From a virus: 28,365 nucleotides of DNA. Below the pieces are notes generated by a model. That model had not been told where the DNA came from, ran no database searches, and was given only the letters and a program-made list of their open reading frames with translations. Below are positions 21,801-27,391 of the stretch, piece by piece. A program made the position numbers and the translations under genes. How positions within the stretch are numbered: the first letter of the stretch is position 1; every line of letters begins with the position of its first letter. Where the stretch lies: the IMG/VR virus record IMGVR_UViG_3300047668_001718, positions 1 to 28,365 of that record. One strand, 5' to 3'.

Positions 21801-22312
21801 CTCGTAGCCTCCAGAATCAGCAGCGCGTCGGCTGTGTAAAGTGTCACGGTCATGTCAGGGAAACGGCGCTGTGCCTCTGCCTTCAGTTTGTTTTTCCATT
21901 CGGTCGGCTTCATTCCTTTGCTGGTGCCAAGCGACAGCCGTTTCTGCCATTGCTGCGGCGTAATCAGTTCGGTTCGAATGTATAGGGCCGACAACAAGCC
22001 CAAGGTAAAACCATGGTTGCGGCCGAAATTGAACATGGCGCTGCCTGGCGCCCCTGGCCCGCCTATGTAACCGCCAACCTTTTCAACGTAGGCAACGGTT
22101 GGGTTGTCGGGATTGTATAGGCGCACAAACAAGTCGCGCAGGTCGCCCTCGGTTGCCGGCATCTTATATGCCTGCACGTTGTCGCCAGGATAGCGCACGG
22201 CAATGCCTCCCTTTTTCCCTGGGTCAATTGCAAACTGGGTTTTACCAGGTCGCAGTGATGCAGTTGGCGGGAGTTCAGACAGTGTGTTGTAAACTTTTTT
22301 TGAGCAGTTCAT
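21797..22312 (-). CDS. RuvC-like Holliday junction resolvase/RNase H-fold nuclease
   Basis: 171 residues from ATG 22312, preceded by GAGG with a six-base spacing; an upstream in-frame TTG at 22324 has no such site. The catalytic motifs of the RuvC superfamily are present: FAIDPGKKGGIAV (Asp 30), VAYVEKVG (Glu 77) and a C-terminal TADALLI (Asp 162). PQQWQKRLSLG and MKPTEWKNKLKAEAQRRFP match the helical part seen in phage RuvC-like proteins. It probably resolves branched DNA before packaging. Confidence 0.8.
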   Translation of the reverse strand: MNCSKKVYNTLSELPPTASLRPGKTQFAIDPGKKGGIAVRYPGDNVQAYKMPATEGDLRDLFVRLYNPDNPTVAYVEKVGGYIGGPGAPGSAMFNFGRNHGFTLGLLSALYIRTELITPQQWQKRLSLGTSKGMKPTEWKNKLKAEAQRRFPDMTVTLYTADALLILEATR

Positions 22313-22433
22313 TTTGTGCCTCAATGTTTATTTCAATGAGTTGCAATCTCATTTCAACCTGCTTCAATTCGGCTAATTCTAAACGAATCAAAAGTGCTTT
22401 TTTCTTTTCCTGAATCTGTTCCTTTTCAGTCAT
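22275..22433 (-). CDS. Short coiled-coil protein (52 aa), easily overlooked
   Basis: The ATG at 22433 lies eight bases inside the end of the preceding gene and the frame runs 52 codons to TGA at 22275, overlapping the resolvase start by 38 bases. The protein is an uninterrupted charged, Leu/Glu/Gln/Lys-rich helix (QEKKKALLIRLELAELKQVE, RLQLIEINIEAQNELLKK) with heptad spacing and no Pro or Gly. Without it there would be a 113-base gap in a tightly packed operon. A small adaptor or dimerising factor is plausible; function unknown. Confidence 0.65.
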   Translation of the reverse strand: MTEKEQIQEKKKALLIRLELAELKQVEMRLQLIEINIEAQNELLKKSLQHTV

Positions 22434-22845
22434 TCGTCAAATCCCGCACAGGTGAAAGTCGGTTAAGCGGCACAACATGAAGCAATGGCCCGCGCCCCTC
22501 GACTGATCTTGGCGTGTATCGCTTGCGTGCTGTGAACTCCTTAATCCAGCCATGAAAAACGATGTACTCGGCACTAATATATTCGGCCAACAACAGTACC
22601 AGGCCGTCGTCAACTGGATCGACTAATTTGGTTGGCACCATCAACCCCAGGGCAGGGTTGTTTGTTACATATATTTTGTAACCTTCAATATCTTCGATGT
22701 TCAGCGCCAACTTCAGCGCCGATTCTGCCGTGTAACGTCGCACCCAGAAATCTGGGCGCAGGTTCTCCCTGGTTTCGTTTGCAGTGACTACCTTGGCCGC
22801 TGACTCAACATGTCGGCGCCAATTTTCCGGCAAATGAACAGTCAT
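22426..22845 (-). CDS. Protein of unknown function in the DNA-metabolism block
   Basis: 139 residues, starting with an ATGA overlap on the preceding gene. It begins with a basic helical region (ENWRRHVESAAKVVTANETR), has a hydrophobic core (LVLLLAEYISAEYIVFHGWI) and ends with a basic loop (TARKRYTPRSVEGRG). No nuclease, HTH or nucleotide-binding motif is evident. It lies between replication and recombination genes. I do not recognise the family. Confidence 0.65.
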   Translation of the reverse strand: MTVHLPENWRRHVESAAKVVTANETRENLRPDFWVRRYTAESALKLALNIEDIEGYKIYVTNNPALGLMVPTKLVDPVDDGLVLLLAEYISAEYIVFHGWIKEFTARKRYTPRSVEGRGPLLHVVPLNRLSPVRDLTND

Positions 22846-23069
22846 TGGCCGGCCCTCTCTATTCCCTCGATGAGGGCGCAGGCGTAGAAGTATTGGTCGA
22901 TTGCTTCGTTCTTCATTTCGGCAGCCAACTGTTCAACGGTCATTCGACCAATGCCTTTTGTGCCGTCAGGGTTGTGTTCCTTGATTCCTGCCGTGAATTT
23001 GGCGTGCGCCTCTGACTGAAACTTGGCCAGCCATTTGTCGCGCAGTTGTTCGTCTGTTTTAAATATCAT
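22842..23069 (-). CDS. Small helical protein (MazG/NTPase-like pattern, tentative)
   Basis: 75 residues. The ATG follows the upstream stop directly (TAAATG), with AAGGAGG at an eight-base spacing, the best ribosome site in this block. The C-terminal half (GRMTVEQLAAEMKNEAIDQY, then FYACALIEGIE) resembles the helix of short phage proteins related to MazG-type nucleotide pyrophosphohydrolases, but the full acidic metal-binding set is not evident. A nucleotide-metabolism role is a weak inference. Confidence 0.6.
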   Translation of the reverse strand: MIFKTDEQLRDKWLAKFQSEAHAKFTAGIKEHNPDGTKGIGRMTVEQLAAEMKNEAIDQYFYACALIEGIERAGQ

Positions 23070-23189
23070 TTATTGTTCCTCCTTGTCGCACCCTGGGCAG
23101 TCGCCGCCGCCGCAATCTTCCTGCGTATATTGCAGGCCACATTCGGCGCATTCGGTCTGCCGTTCGTCGTTTATTCCGTCGTATTCCAT
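23070..23189 (-). CDS. Short zinc-ribbon protein (39 aa), easily overlooked
   Basis: From ATG 23189 to TAA at 23070 the frame codes 39 residues containing CAECGLQY followed by CGGGDCPGC, two cysteine knuckles of a compact zinc ribbon. Its stop is joined to the next gene as TAAATG, and the AAGGAGG serving that gene lies within its last codons. In-frame TTG codons at 23210 and 23222 would add an N-terminus (ITPLNAPTFQ) that also looks protein-like, so the true start may be upstream. Function unknown; phage proteins of this size often bind DNA or host RNA polymerase. Confidence 0.6.
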   Translation of the reverse strand: MEYDGINDERQTECAECGLQYTQEDCGGGDCPGCDKEEQ

Positions 23190-23270
23190 TTGAAAAGTCG
23201 GGGCGTTCAATGGGGTAATCAAAACTAAAACCCGTCGGCGTCTTAATAGCCGATCTGAACCCCTAAATTG

Positions 23271-23945
23271 CTAAATCATCCGTTCAAATACGGCCTGGGT
23301 CATTGCCAGGTCGTTGTATAGGTACTTGATGGCAGCCGGCTTGTCGTTGTGGTATGTCTCGGCAAAATGGGCGCCGCTTGCGCCTCCCTTGCTGCCCACT
23401 CCAAAGTATCGCGCCAACCTGTCCAAGCTGATGCGGTCGCCGTAACCGCCGCCACAAAACATTTCCATAGTGTCGCGCAGGTTCTTGCGATACCACTTGC
23501 CGTCCTTGATGCCTGAAGCGACATTCACGCCCAACTTCCAACTGCGCTTTATTAGGAAGGGCCAATCAAAGTTGTGCGTGTTATGGCCAACCCATTGCGC
23601 CTCATTGTTGTGCCGGAAATATTTCCAGAACTCGCCCAGAAGATATTTTTCGTCGCCTTCAAACACTCCCTGGCCGTCCTTGTCCGATGCAATGCCAATG
23701 GCCAGCACGCGCCCCGTTAGGGGTGACAGTGCGGCCTTGGTGACATACTCCAGGCGTTTCTTCTCAACATAGGCCGCAATCTTCACAGGGTCTTTCCAGG
23801 TTGCAGGCGCTTCAAAAAAAGGCAGGTCGTTTTCCAGTTCCTTTGCCGGCAACGCCTCTGTTTCAATGTCGAAAAAGATTGGCGCCAGGTTGTAGTAATC
23901 AATTGCAACCTTGTGCGCTGGGTTGGGGTTTATTGGGTTGGCCAT
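23271..23945 (-). CDS. DEDDy-type 3'-5' exonuclease
   Basis: 224 residues with all three exonuclease motifs of the DnaQ/PolB proofreading superfamily: FFDIETEA (Asp 26, Glu 28), VGHNTHNFDWPFL (Asp 127) and YLYNDLAMT (Tyr 208, Asp 212). It is the length of a stand-alone exonuclease and carries no polymerase domain. It starts three bases after the SSB-like stop. It may process single-stranded ends during replication or recombination, or proofread in trans with the host polymerase. The catalytic assignment is secure; the pathway is not. Confidence 0.85.
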   Translation of the reverse strand: MANPINPNPAHKVAIDYYNLAPIFFDIETEALPAKELENDLPFFEAPATWKDPVKIAAYVEKKRLEYVTKAALSPLTGRVLAIGIASDKDGQGVFEGDEKYLLGEFWKYFRHNNEAQWVGHNTHNFDWPFLIKRSWKLGVNVASGIKDGKWYRKNLRDTMEMFCGGGYGDRISLDRLARYFGVGSKGGASGAHFAETYHNDKPAAIKYLYNDLAMTQAVFERMI

Positions 23946-23948
23946 GGC

Positions 23949-24533
23949 TCAAAAAGGCACGTCGTCGGCGTCGAGGTTGGCGGCAGGCGCAGGCGCAGGT
24001 TGAACAGGGGCTGGCTGTGCCGGTGCAGGCGCTTGAACGGCTGGCGCAGCTTCCATTGCTCGCCGCGTGTAGGCGCCAGACAATGGCGGGAAAACCTCGT
24101 TTTTGTTTTTTGGGCTGGCCGTTGATATTGCAGTATATTCGCTGCCGGTGTTCTTGCTGACTTTCATGGCCAGAACAAGGTGCGCGTGAACACCTACCAG
24201 TTTGCCCAGTTCGATGTTGTCGCCTGGCGTCAGGGTCTTGCCGCGCCATGCCGACAGGAACTTGTGCAGGCTGCTTTTCTCGTTCAACTGTTGGCCTGGC
24301 TCTGGCAGGTTGAAGCGTTGCGTTCGCACCGTAAACTGGTTGCCTGTCGCCTCAACAAAGCCGGCCGACTCCTTGGCCAGTTCAAAATGCAATTCGCACT
24401 GGTGCTTTTCTCCGAACTCGGTTTCCTGCCGGCCCAAATCCACAACGTCGCAGCACGTTGATTTGTGGATTCCTGTTGGCGCGTTTTCCCAGTTGCCGCC
24501 GCCGCCTTCGCTTACTGTTATTGATAATGACAT
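23949..24533 (-). CDS. Single-stranded DNA-binding-like protein (DUF669-type) with acidic tail
   Basis: 194 residues from ATG 24533, preceded by AAGAGA. An upstream in-frame start would add 18 unlikely residues. The body (APTGIHKSTCCDVVDLG, TEFGEKHQCELHFELA, then LGKLVGVHAHLVLAM) follows the beta-rich plan of phage DUF669/SSB-like proteins. An Ala/Pro/Gln linker (AQPAPVQPAPAPAA) leads to DADDVPF, the acidic tip by which SSB proteins recruit partners. Its place before an exonuclease and a primase-helicase agrees with coating single-stranded DNA. Confidence 0.75.
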   Translation of the reverse strand: MSLSITVSEGGGGNWENAPTGIHKSTCCDVVDLGRQETEFGEKHQCELHFELAKESAGFVEATGNQFTVRTQRFNLPEPGQQLNEKSSLHKFLSAWRGKTLTPGDNIELGKLVGVHAHLVLAMKVSKNTGSEYTAISTASPKNKNEVFPPLSGAYTRRAMEAAPAVQAPAPAQPAPVQPAPAPAANLDADDVPF

Positions 24534-24559
24534 ATCTCTTTTTTGTTTGTTTGTTTTTG

Positions 24560-24745
24560 TTATTGCCAGCCAAAGAGCAACAGCCATCCGATGACTGCCG
24601 CCGCCCCGCAGGCGTAAAATCTGAACACAAACTGGCCGGCGCCGGTCATGTCGGTTACTTCAAAATGGCGGCGCTTTGCTGCCGCCGCCTTCTTACTTGC
24701 GACCAGGTAGGCCGCCCAATGTTGGTTGTTTTTTACTTTGTGCAT
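24560..24745 (-). CDS. Small membrane protein
   Basis: 61 residues with a strong GGAGG eleven bases before the ATG at 24745. The N-terminal half is basic (MHKVKNNQHWAAYLVASKKA, AAAKRRHFEVTD) and the C-terminus is a single membrane segment (FYACGAAAVIGWLLLFGW). It stands alone between the HExxH gene and the SSB-like gene, downstream of the AT-rich region that carries an opposing promoter. Function unknown; superinfection exclusion or host membrane modification is possible but unsupported. Confidence 0.6.
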   Translation of the reverse strand: MHKVKNNQHWAAYLVASKKAAAAKRRHFEVTDMTGAGQFVFRFYACGAAAVIGWLLLFGWQ

Positions 24746-24791
24746 TTAGCTTTATCCCTCCGTAACGGCACTGTGAAACCTAAACCGATTG

Positions 24792-24820
24792 TTGACAAGT
24801 GCAAAAGTGAAGTTTATAAA
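24792..24820 (+). promoter_or_regulatory. Consensus-like promoter pointing against the genome's transcription
   Basis: On the plus strand, TTGACA (24792-24797) and TATAAA (24815-24820) are exactly 17 bases apart. A direct repeat AGTTTATA occurs at 24811-24818 and 24825-24832. Transcription would start near 24827 and run antisense to the HExxH gene; no plus-strand coding frame follows. It may produce an antisense RNA, or it may be a chance match in AT-rich DNA. Confidence 0.45.
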
Positions 24821-24841
24821 AGATAGTTTATAGCATCAAGA

Positions 24842-24863
24842 AGGCGTTGGGTCGGTCGCCTTT
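24842..24863 (-). other. Short inverted repeat after the HExxH gene
   Basis: AAGGCG and CGCCTT pair around a ten-base loop in the gap after the stop at 24888. No U-tract follows on either strand, so terminator activity is doubtful. Three AAGAAGGC-like copies (about 24838, 24870 and 24890) surround it. Confidence 0.3.
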
Positions 24864-24887
24864 GGGTGGCAAGAAGGCTGTGGAGGC

Positions 24888-25202
24888 TTAAAGAAGGCTT
24901 GCCCACCAGCGCAGGGCGCCAGGGTTTGCCTGCCAGAAGGTAGTCAGGCCGGTTGCAAATGTCAGGACGACTTGTTCCTCGGTTTCGTAGTCAACCGACA
25001 TGGCAGCGCCAACAGCGTGCAAAACCTCATGCATGAACGTGTCGGCCAGCGCCTGCCTGCTCTGCCCCTCGGCTAGCACAATTTCCTGCTGGTCAAAGTC
25101 ACACCATCCACTTGCCTCGATGCTGGCCACAAAGCGCACCGTGTAGGTGAGGTTGAGAATCTTCAAGCGCCTTGGCGCAGCTATTTTTCGAGCAGTTGCC
25201 AT
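24888..25202 (-). CDS. Small HExxH (zincin-like) protein
   Basis: 104 residues. DTFMHEVLHAVGAAM places HExxH at residues 58-62, and a downstream acidic stretch (VDYETEEQVV) could supply the third ligand or shape the site. The preceding text (GWCDFDQQEIVLAEGQS) resembles short phage ImmA/IrrE- or SprT-like metallopeptidases. Such proteins are common in phage genomes but their substrates are not known. It overlaps the nuclease gene by 22 bases. It is unlikely to be the endolysin, as it lacks a peptidoglycan-hydrolase signature. Confidence 0.7.
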   Translation of the reverse strand: MATARKIAAPRRLKILNLTYTVRFVASIEASGWCDFDQQEIVLAEGQSRQALADTFMHEVLHAVGAAMSVDYETEEQVVLTFATGLTTFWQANPGALRWWASLL

Positions 25203-25600
25203 GCCTGAAGATAGGGCGCCAGCACGCCAGCAGGCTGGCCAGGCGCCCAGTTGAATTTTGTAACTGTGGCAGATTCAACCGGCAGAACAAAAAAAGCTTT
25301 GTGTTCAAGGCCGACAAAAACCAGGAAATCCGTTTCCTCGCGCGTGTAAAGGTCGTTGGTGCTGCGGCATTTTGGGAAGAAAGAATACCGCCCAACGTGT
25401 TTGCCTGGGTCGATTGCCGGCTTCGCGCAGGTCTTTACCTGGACACGCTGAACCTTGCGGCCTTTGACGGCGGCAATGTCAAAGCTGGGTTGGTGCGGCG
25501 ACATACAGACCTGCCAGCCACGTTGGCACAGTTCGGCGGCAACCAGGTATTCGCCAGTTGCGGAGGTTAGCAGTGTATCATTCAGCAACGACCTTGGCAT
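25181..25600 (-). CDS. PD-(D/E)XK endonuclease-like protein
   Basis: 139 residues. LTSATGEYLVAAELCQRGW supplies the helix with Glu 17, and SFDIAAVKGRKVQRVQVKTC supplies Asp 41 and the QVK variant of the (D/E)xK motif (54-56). A later GRYSFFPKCRSTNDLYTREE segment and DFLVFVGLEHKAFFVLP strands complete the pattern of the PD-(D/E)XK_5-type family, which includes resolvase-like and homing nucleases. It overlaps the o-spanin-like gene by 23 bases. The Gln in place of an acidic residue is found in some active members. Confidence 0.7.
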   Translation of the reverse strand: MPRSLLNDTLLTSATGEYLVAAELCQRGWQVCMSPHQPSFDIAAVKGRKVQRVQVKTCAKPAIDPGKHVGRYSFFPKCRSTNDLYTREETDFLVFVGLEHKAFFVLPVESATVTKFNWAPGQPAGVLAPYLQAWQLLEK

Positions 25601-25844
25601 GGAGTTCGTGCAGGATTTCCTGCATTCTGGCGTCAGGCACGAACCAACCAGGCACAGCCGGCGTGTAGGCTTCAGCCGCCGGCAGACGTTCCACTAGCTT
25701 GTCGGCCGGAATCACTAGCAACCTTGGCGTCGTGGCGCAGCCGGCGCAGAGTAGACTCAAGGCGAGCGTTGACGCGCTCCTGGTTGCCAGTAGCCACGGC
25801 CAGGTCGATTTCAGACAAGGCGTCCAAGTATTCGGCGTTGTCAT
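25578..25844 (-). CDS. o-spanin-like outer-membrane lipoprotein (Rz1-type, overlapping)
   Basis: 88 residues from ATG 25844, which lies within the coding sequence of the i-spanin-like gene in another frame and runs past its end. A hydrophobic segment (WPWLLATRSASTLALSLLC) leads to AGC, a lipobox with Cys rather than Leu at -3. The mature part is short and Pro-containing (TTPRLLVIPADKLVERLPAA, then YTPAVPGWFVPDARMQEI). In-gene overlap with a membrane-anchored coiled-coil protein is the Rz/Rz1 arrangement, in which the two proteins link the membranes and fuse them at lysis. The n-region is unusually long, so the real start may be further in. Confidence 0.7.
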   Translation of the reverse strand: MTTPNTWTPCLKSTWPWLLATRSASTLALSLLCAGCATTPRLLVIPADKLVERLPAAEAYTPAVPGWFVPDARMQEILHELHAKVVAE

Positions 25845-25920
25845 CTTCAAGGCGTTTGATACGCCGCTTGGCGTACCAGGTAACCAGGGCCGCCACTACG
25901 GCCAGAACAACCTCAAGCAT
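25672..25920 (-). CDS. i-spanin-like membrane-anchored coiled-coil protein
   Basis: 82 residues. The N-terminal membrane segment (MLEVVLAVVAALVTWYA) is followed by a basic patch (KRRIKRLEDDNAEYL) and a heptad-rich periplasmic helix (SEIDLAVATGNQERVNARLE, STLRRLRHDAKVA), ending in a Ser/Gly tail. This is the plan of inner-membrane spanins, and most of the lipoprotein at 25578-25844 overlaps it. It overlaps the holin-like gene by eight bases. The length is short for an i-spanin but within the range of small phages. Confidence 0.7.
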   Translation of the reverse strand: MLEVVLAVVAALVTWYAKRRIKRLEDDNAEYLDALSEIDLAVATGNQERVNARLESTLRRLRHDAKVASDSGRQASGTSAGG

Positions 25921-26098
25921 CCTCGGCCGGAGCGGTATCAGATTTGATACCCTTCCTGATGAAAATGCCCATCATGGCCGTCACGGCCAACTGCACGGCG
26001 GCGCCAAGCTCAATCTGGCCTTGCAGGTATAAACCACAGGCGGCTAGTAGGGCGCCAATGCCCGTCATGTAACTTTTTTTTCCTTTTAGTGCGTCCAT
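25913..26098 (-). CDS. Holin-like two-segment membrane protein
   Basis: 61 residues with a good AAGGA seven bases before the ATG. Two hydrophobic segments (YMTGIGALLAACGLYLQG and AAVQLAVTAMMGIFI) are separated by a short polar turn, with an N-terminal GKKSY and a charged C-terminus (RKGIKSDTAPAEDA). This matches small phage holins and holin-like proteins encoded beside spanins. Holins form the lethal membrane hole that starts lysis. No second start for an antiholin is evident. Confidence 0.65.
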   Translation of the reverse strand: MDALKGKKSYMTGIGALLAACGLYLQGQIELGAAVQLAVTAMMGIFIRKGIKSDTAPAEDA

Positions 26099-26099
26099 A

Positions 26100-26246
26100 T
26101 TATTGTCCTTTGTTTTGTATTAAATAATAAATCTTAGCAACCAAGTAACAGAGACAGGCGGTTGATATGCTTAACTGTAGGAGTTGCGAAATTTCAACGT
26201 ACCAGGTGCCGACGCCGACGACGCCGCTGCCGGTTGCTTTGCTCAT
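26100..26246 (-). CDS. Short membrane protein (48 aa), easily overlooked
   Basis: The frame runs from ATG 26246 to TAA at 26100, exactly filling the space between two membrane-protein genes. An in-frame TTG at 26252, eight bases after AGGTGA (which contains the preceding stop), is an equally good start. After a Gly-rich N-terminus (KATGSGVVGVGTWYVEISQL) comes one membrane segment (LSISTACLCYLVAKIYYLI) and a short polar end. A holin, antiholin or lysis regulator is likely from position. Confidence 0.65.
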   Translation of the reverse strand: MSKATGSGVVGVGTWYVEISQLLQLSISTACLCYLVAKIYYLIQNKGQ

Positions 26247-26260
26247 GTCCAATATATCAT

Positions 26261-26515
26261 TCACCTTTCAAGAGGCATTAACTTTGGCCAACTTGCCGGC
26301 GTGGCATTCAGTCTGTTTGTTTGTACTCCAAAAAAACCAACTGCTGGCGGCGCCATTTCTGGATTATAAAATTCCAGTTCCAAACCACCCATGTCCAGGT
26401 CGAATGATTTAATCCTGTTGGTGCTGCAACCGATAGCCAGGGCCGACAGGCAGACGATTATAGACCAGCGTCTAGCGGCGTCTTGTCGGTTGCTGTTGGG
26501 AACGAATAAATTCAT
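26261..26515 (-). CDS. Small lipoprotein, second o-spanin candidate
   Basis: 84 residues from ATG 26515; an in-frame TTG at 26548 lies deeper in the upstream gene. A basic N-terminus (NSNRQDAARRW) and hydrophobic stretch (SIIVCLSALAIG) end at a Cys, giving an imperfect lipobox (LAIGC). The mature part is about 54 residues (STNRIKSFDLDMGGLELEFY, then APPAVGFFGVQTNRLN). It overlaps the preceding coiled-coil membrane protein by 44 bases, an arrangement parallel to the Rz/Rz1-type pair 600 bases downstream. Confidence 0.65.
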   Translation of the reverse strand: MNLFVPNSNRQDAARRWSIIVCLSALAIGCSTNRIKSFDLDMGGLELEFYNPEMAPPAVGFFGVQTNRLNATPASWPKLMPLER

Positions 26516-26768
26516 AATTGGCTTCAGCTTGTTTCTCAAGTCGTGCAAGGCGTTCGCTCACTTCAGCCAGGCGCTTGTCGGTTTGATTGTGGCGCTCGAT
26601 GAGTTTGATGGTGATGCCTTCAAGGGCTTTGAAGGAGTCCTCCATTGAGGCGAGACAGGCCCGCAGGTCGTCCAGCGTGAAATTAACAAGGCGAACCACG
26701 AACCAACCGGCCGCGATGGCTGCCGCCGCCGCAAAACCGTGCTGTTCAAGAAATGCCCCAAAGTCCAA
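26472..26768 (-). CDS. Membrane-anchored coiled-coil protein (holin- or i-spanin-like)
   Basis: 98 residues from a TTG start (26768) preceded by AGGGGG; no ATG occurs in frame before residue 42. An N-terminal membrane segment (GFAAAAAIAAGWFVVRLVNF) is followed by a long heptad region (LEGITIKLIERHNQTDKRLA, EVSERLARLEKQAEANYEF) and a basic tail (PTRRR). This plan fits BhlA/XhlA-type lysis proteins or a spanin. It overlaps a lipoprotein gene by 44 bases. Confidence 0.6.
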   Translation of the reverse strand: MDFGAFLEQHGFAAAAAIAAGWFVVRLVNFTLDDLRACLASMEDSFKALEGITIKLIERHNQTDKRLAEVSERLARLEKQAEANYEFIRSQQQPTRRR

Positions 26769-26789
26769 CCCATCCCCCTGGCGTCCGTT

Positions 26790-27101
26790 TTATTCTGTTG
26801 GCGCAGCTTCTACAACTGGCGCTGCCTCTAAATTTAATTGAGTCAACGCGAGTTGCTGCAGATACGCCTCGTCGCTTGCCGCTGCGTCCGGTGTCCAATC
26901 GCGCCATTTAGGGCCGGTGACTTGGAGTAACTCGGTATGAATTAGTCCGGTCGCCGTAACTGGTTTGCCTTCCTCGTCCGTTAATTGGCGAGTGCTATAA
27001 CATTCCAAGCTGTACTGCATCCCAAACATTTGGGCCGAGTTTAGTTTCACCTCAACCAAACTTGCGTTGAGTGCTTCTGTGGGGACTGTGTTAATAGTCA
27101 T
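26790..27101 (-). CDS. Small protein of unknown function near the fibre genes
   Basis: 103 residues, starting at ATG 27101 six bases after the preceding stop. The sequence is mixed beta (SLVEVKLNSAQMFGMQYSLE, TGLIHTELLQVTGPKWRDWT) with an acidic Ala/Glu/Pro-rich end (EAAPVVEAAPTE). It lies between a fibre-region gene and the lysis cassette. A structural or fibre-accessory role is possible from position; no family is recognised. Confidence 0.55.
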   Translation of the reverse strand: MTINTVPTEALNASLVEVKLNSAQMFGMQYSLECYSTRQLTDEEGKPVTATGLIHTELLQVTGPKWRDWTPDAAASDEAYLQQLALTQLNLEAAPVVEAAPTE

Positions 27102-27107
27102 ATCAAA

Positions 27108-27380
27108 TTATTCGCCGTCTGATTCTTCCGCTGCCGGTTCTGCCGCTGCTTGGCTTGCGACATATGCCGCCACAACTTCATCCGTCCATACTGCTGACGC
27201 AACGGCTTGAACCTTCGCATCCTCGCCGGTTACGTCATCGCCGGGGGCTAATACTTTGCGGTGGAATGAGCGGTTCAATTCTACGCCGTCATCGAGTACA
27301 ACTGTGTCGGTTCGCAATCCGATTGAACCATTTTCGCCAACTTCGATTTGGCCCATTACTGTTTTCTTTTCTAATGCCAT
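27108..27380 (-). CDS. Small protein following a tail fibre gene
   Basis: 90 residues from ATG 27380, eleven bases after the fibre stop; an in-frame upstream codon would overlap the fibre gene. The N-terminal half is beta-rich (KTVMGQIEVGENGSIGLRTD, VELNRSFHRKVLAPGDDV), then helical and acidic (AYVASQAAAEPAAEESDGE). Short proteins of this kind often follow fibre genes in environmental phages. Function unknown; a fibre chaperone is one possibility. Confidence 0.6.
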   Translation of the reverse strand: MALEKKTVMGQIEVGENGSIGLRTDTVVLDDGVELNRSFHRKVLAPGDDVTGEDAKVQAVASAVWTDEVVAAYVASQAAAEPAAEESDGE

Positions 27381-27391
27381 ATTGATGTCTT

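Noticed and set aside
23801-24249. Arg/Trp-rich frames opposite and overlapping the SSB-like and exonuclease genes
   Set aside because: They are shadow frames of the Ala/Pro/Gln linker and neighbouring codons, with low-complexity composition.
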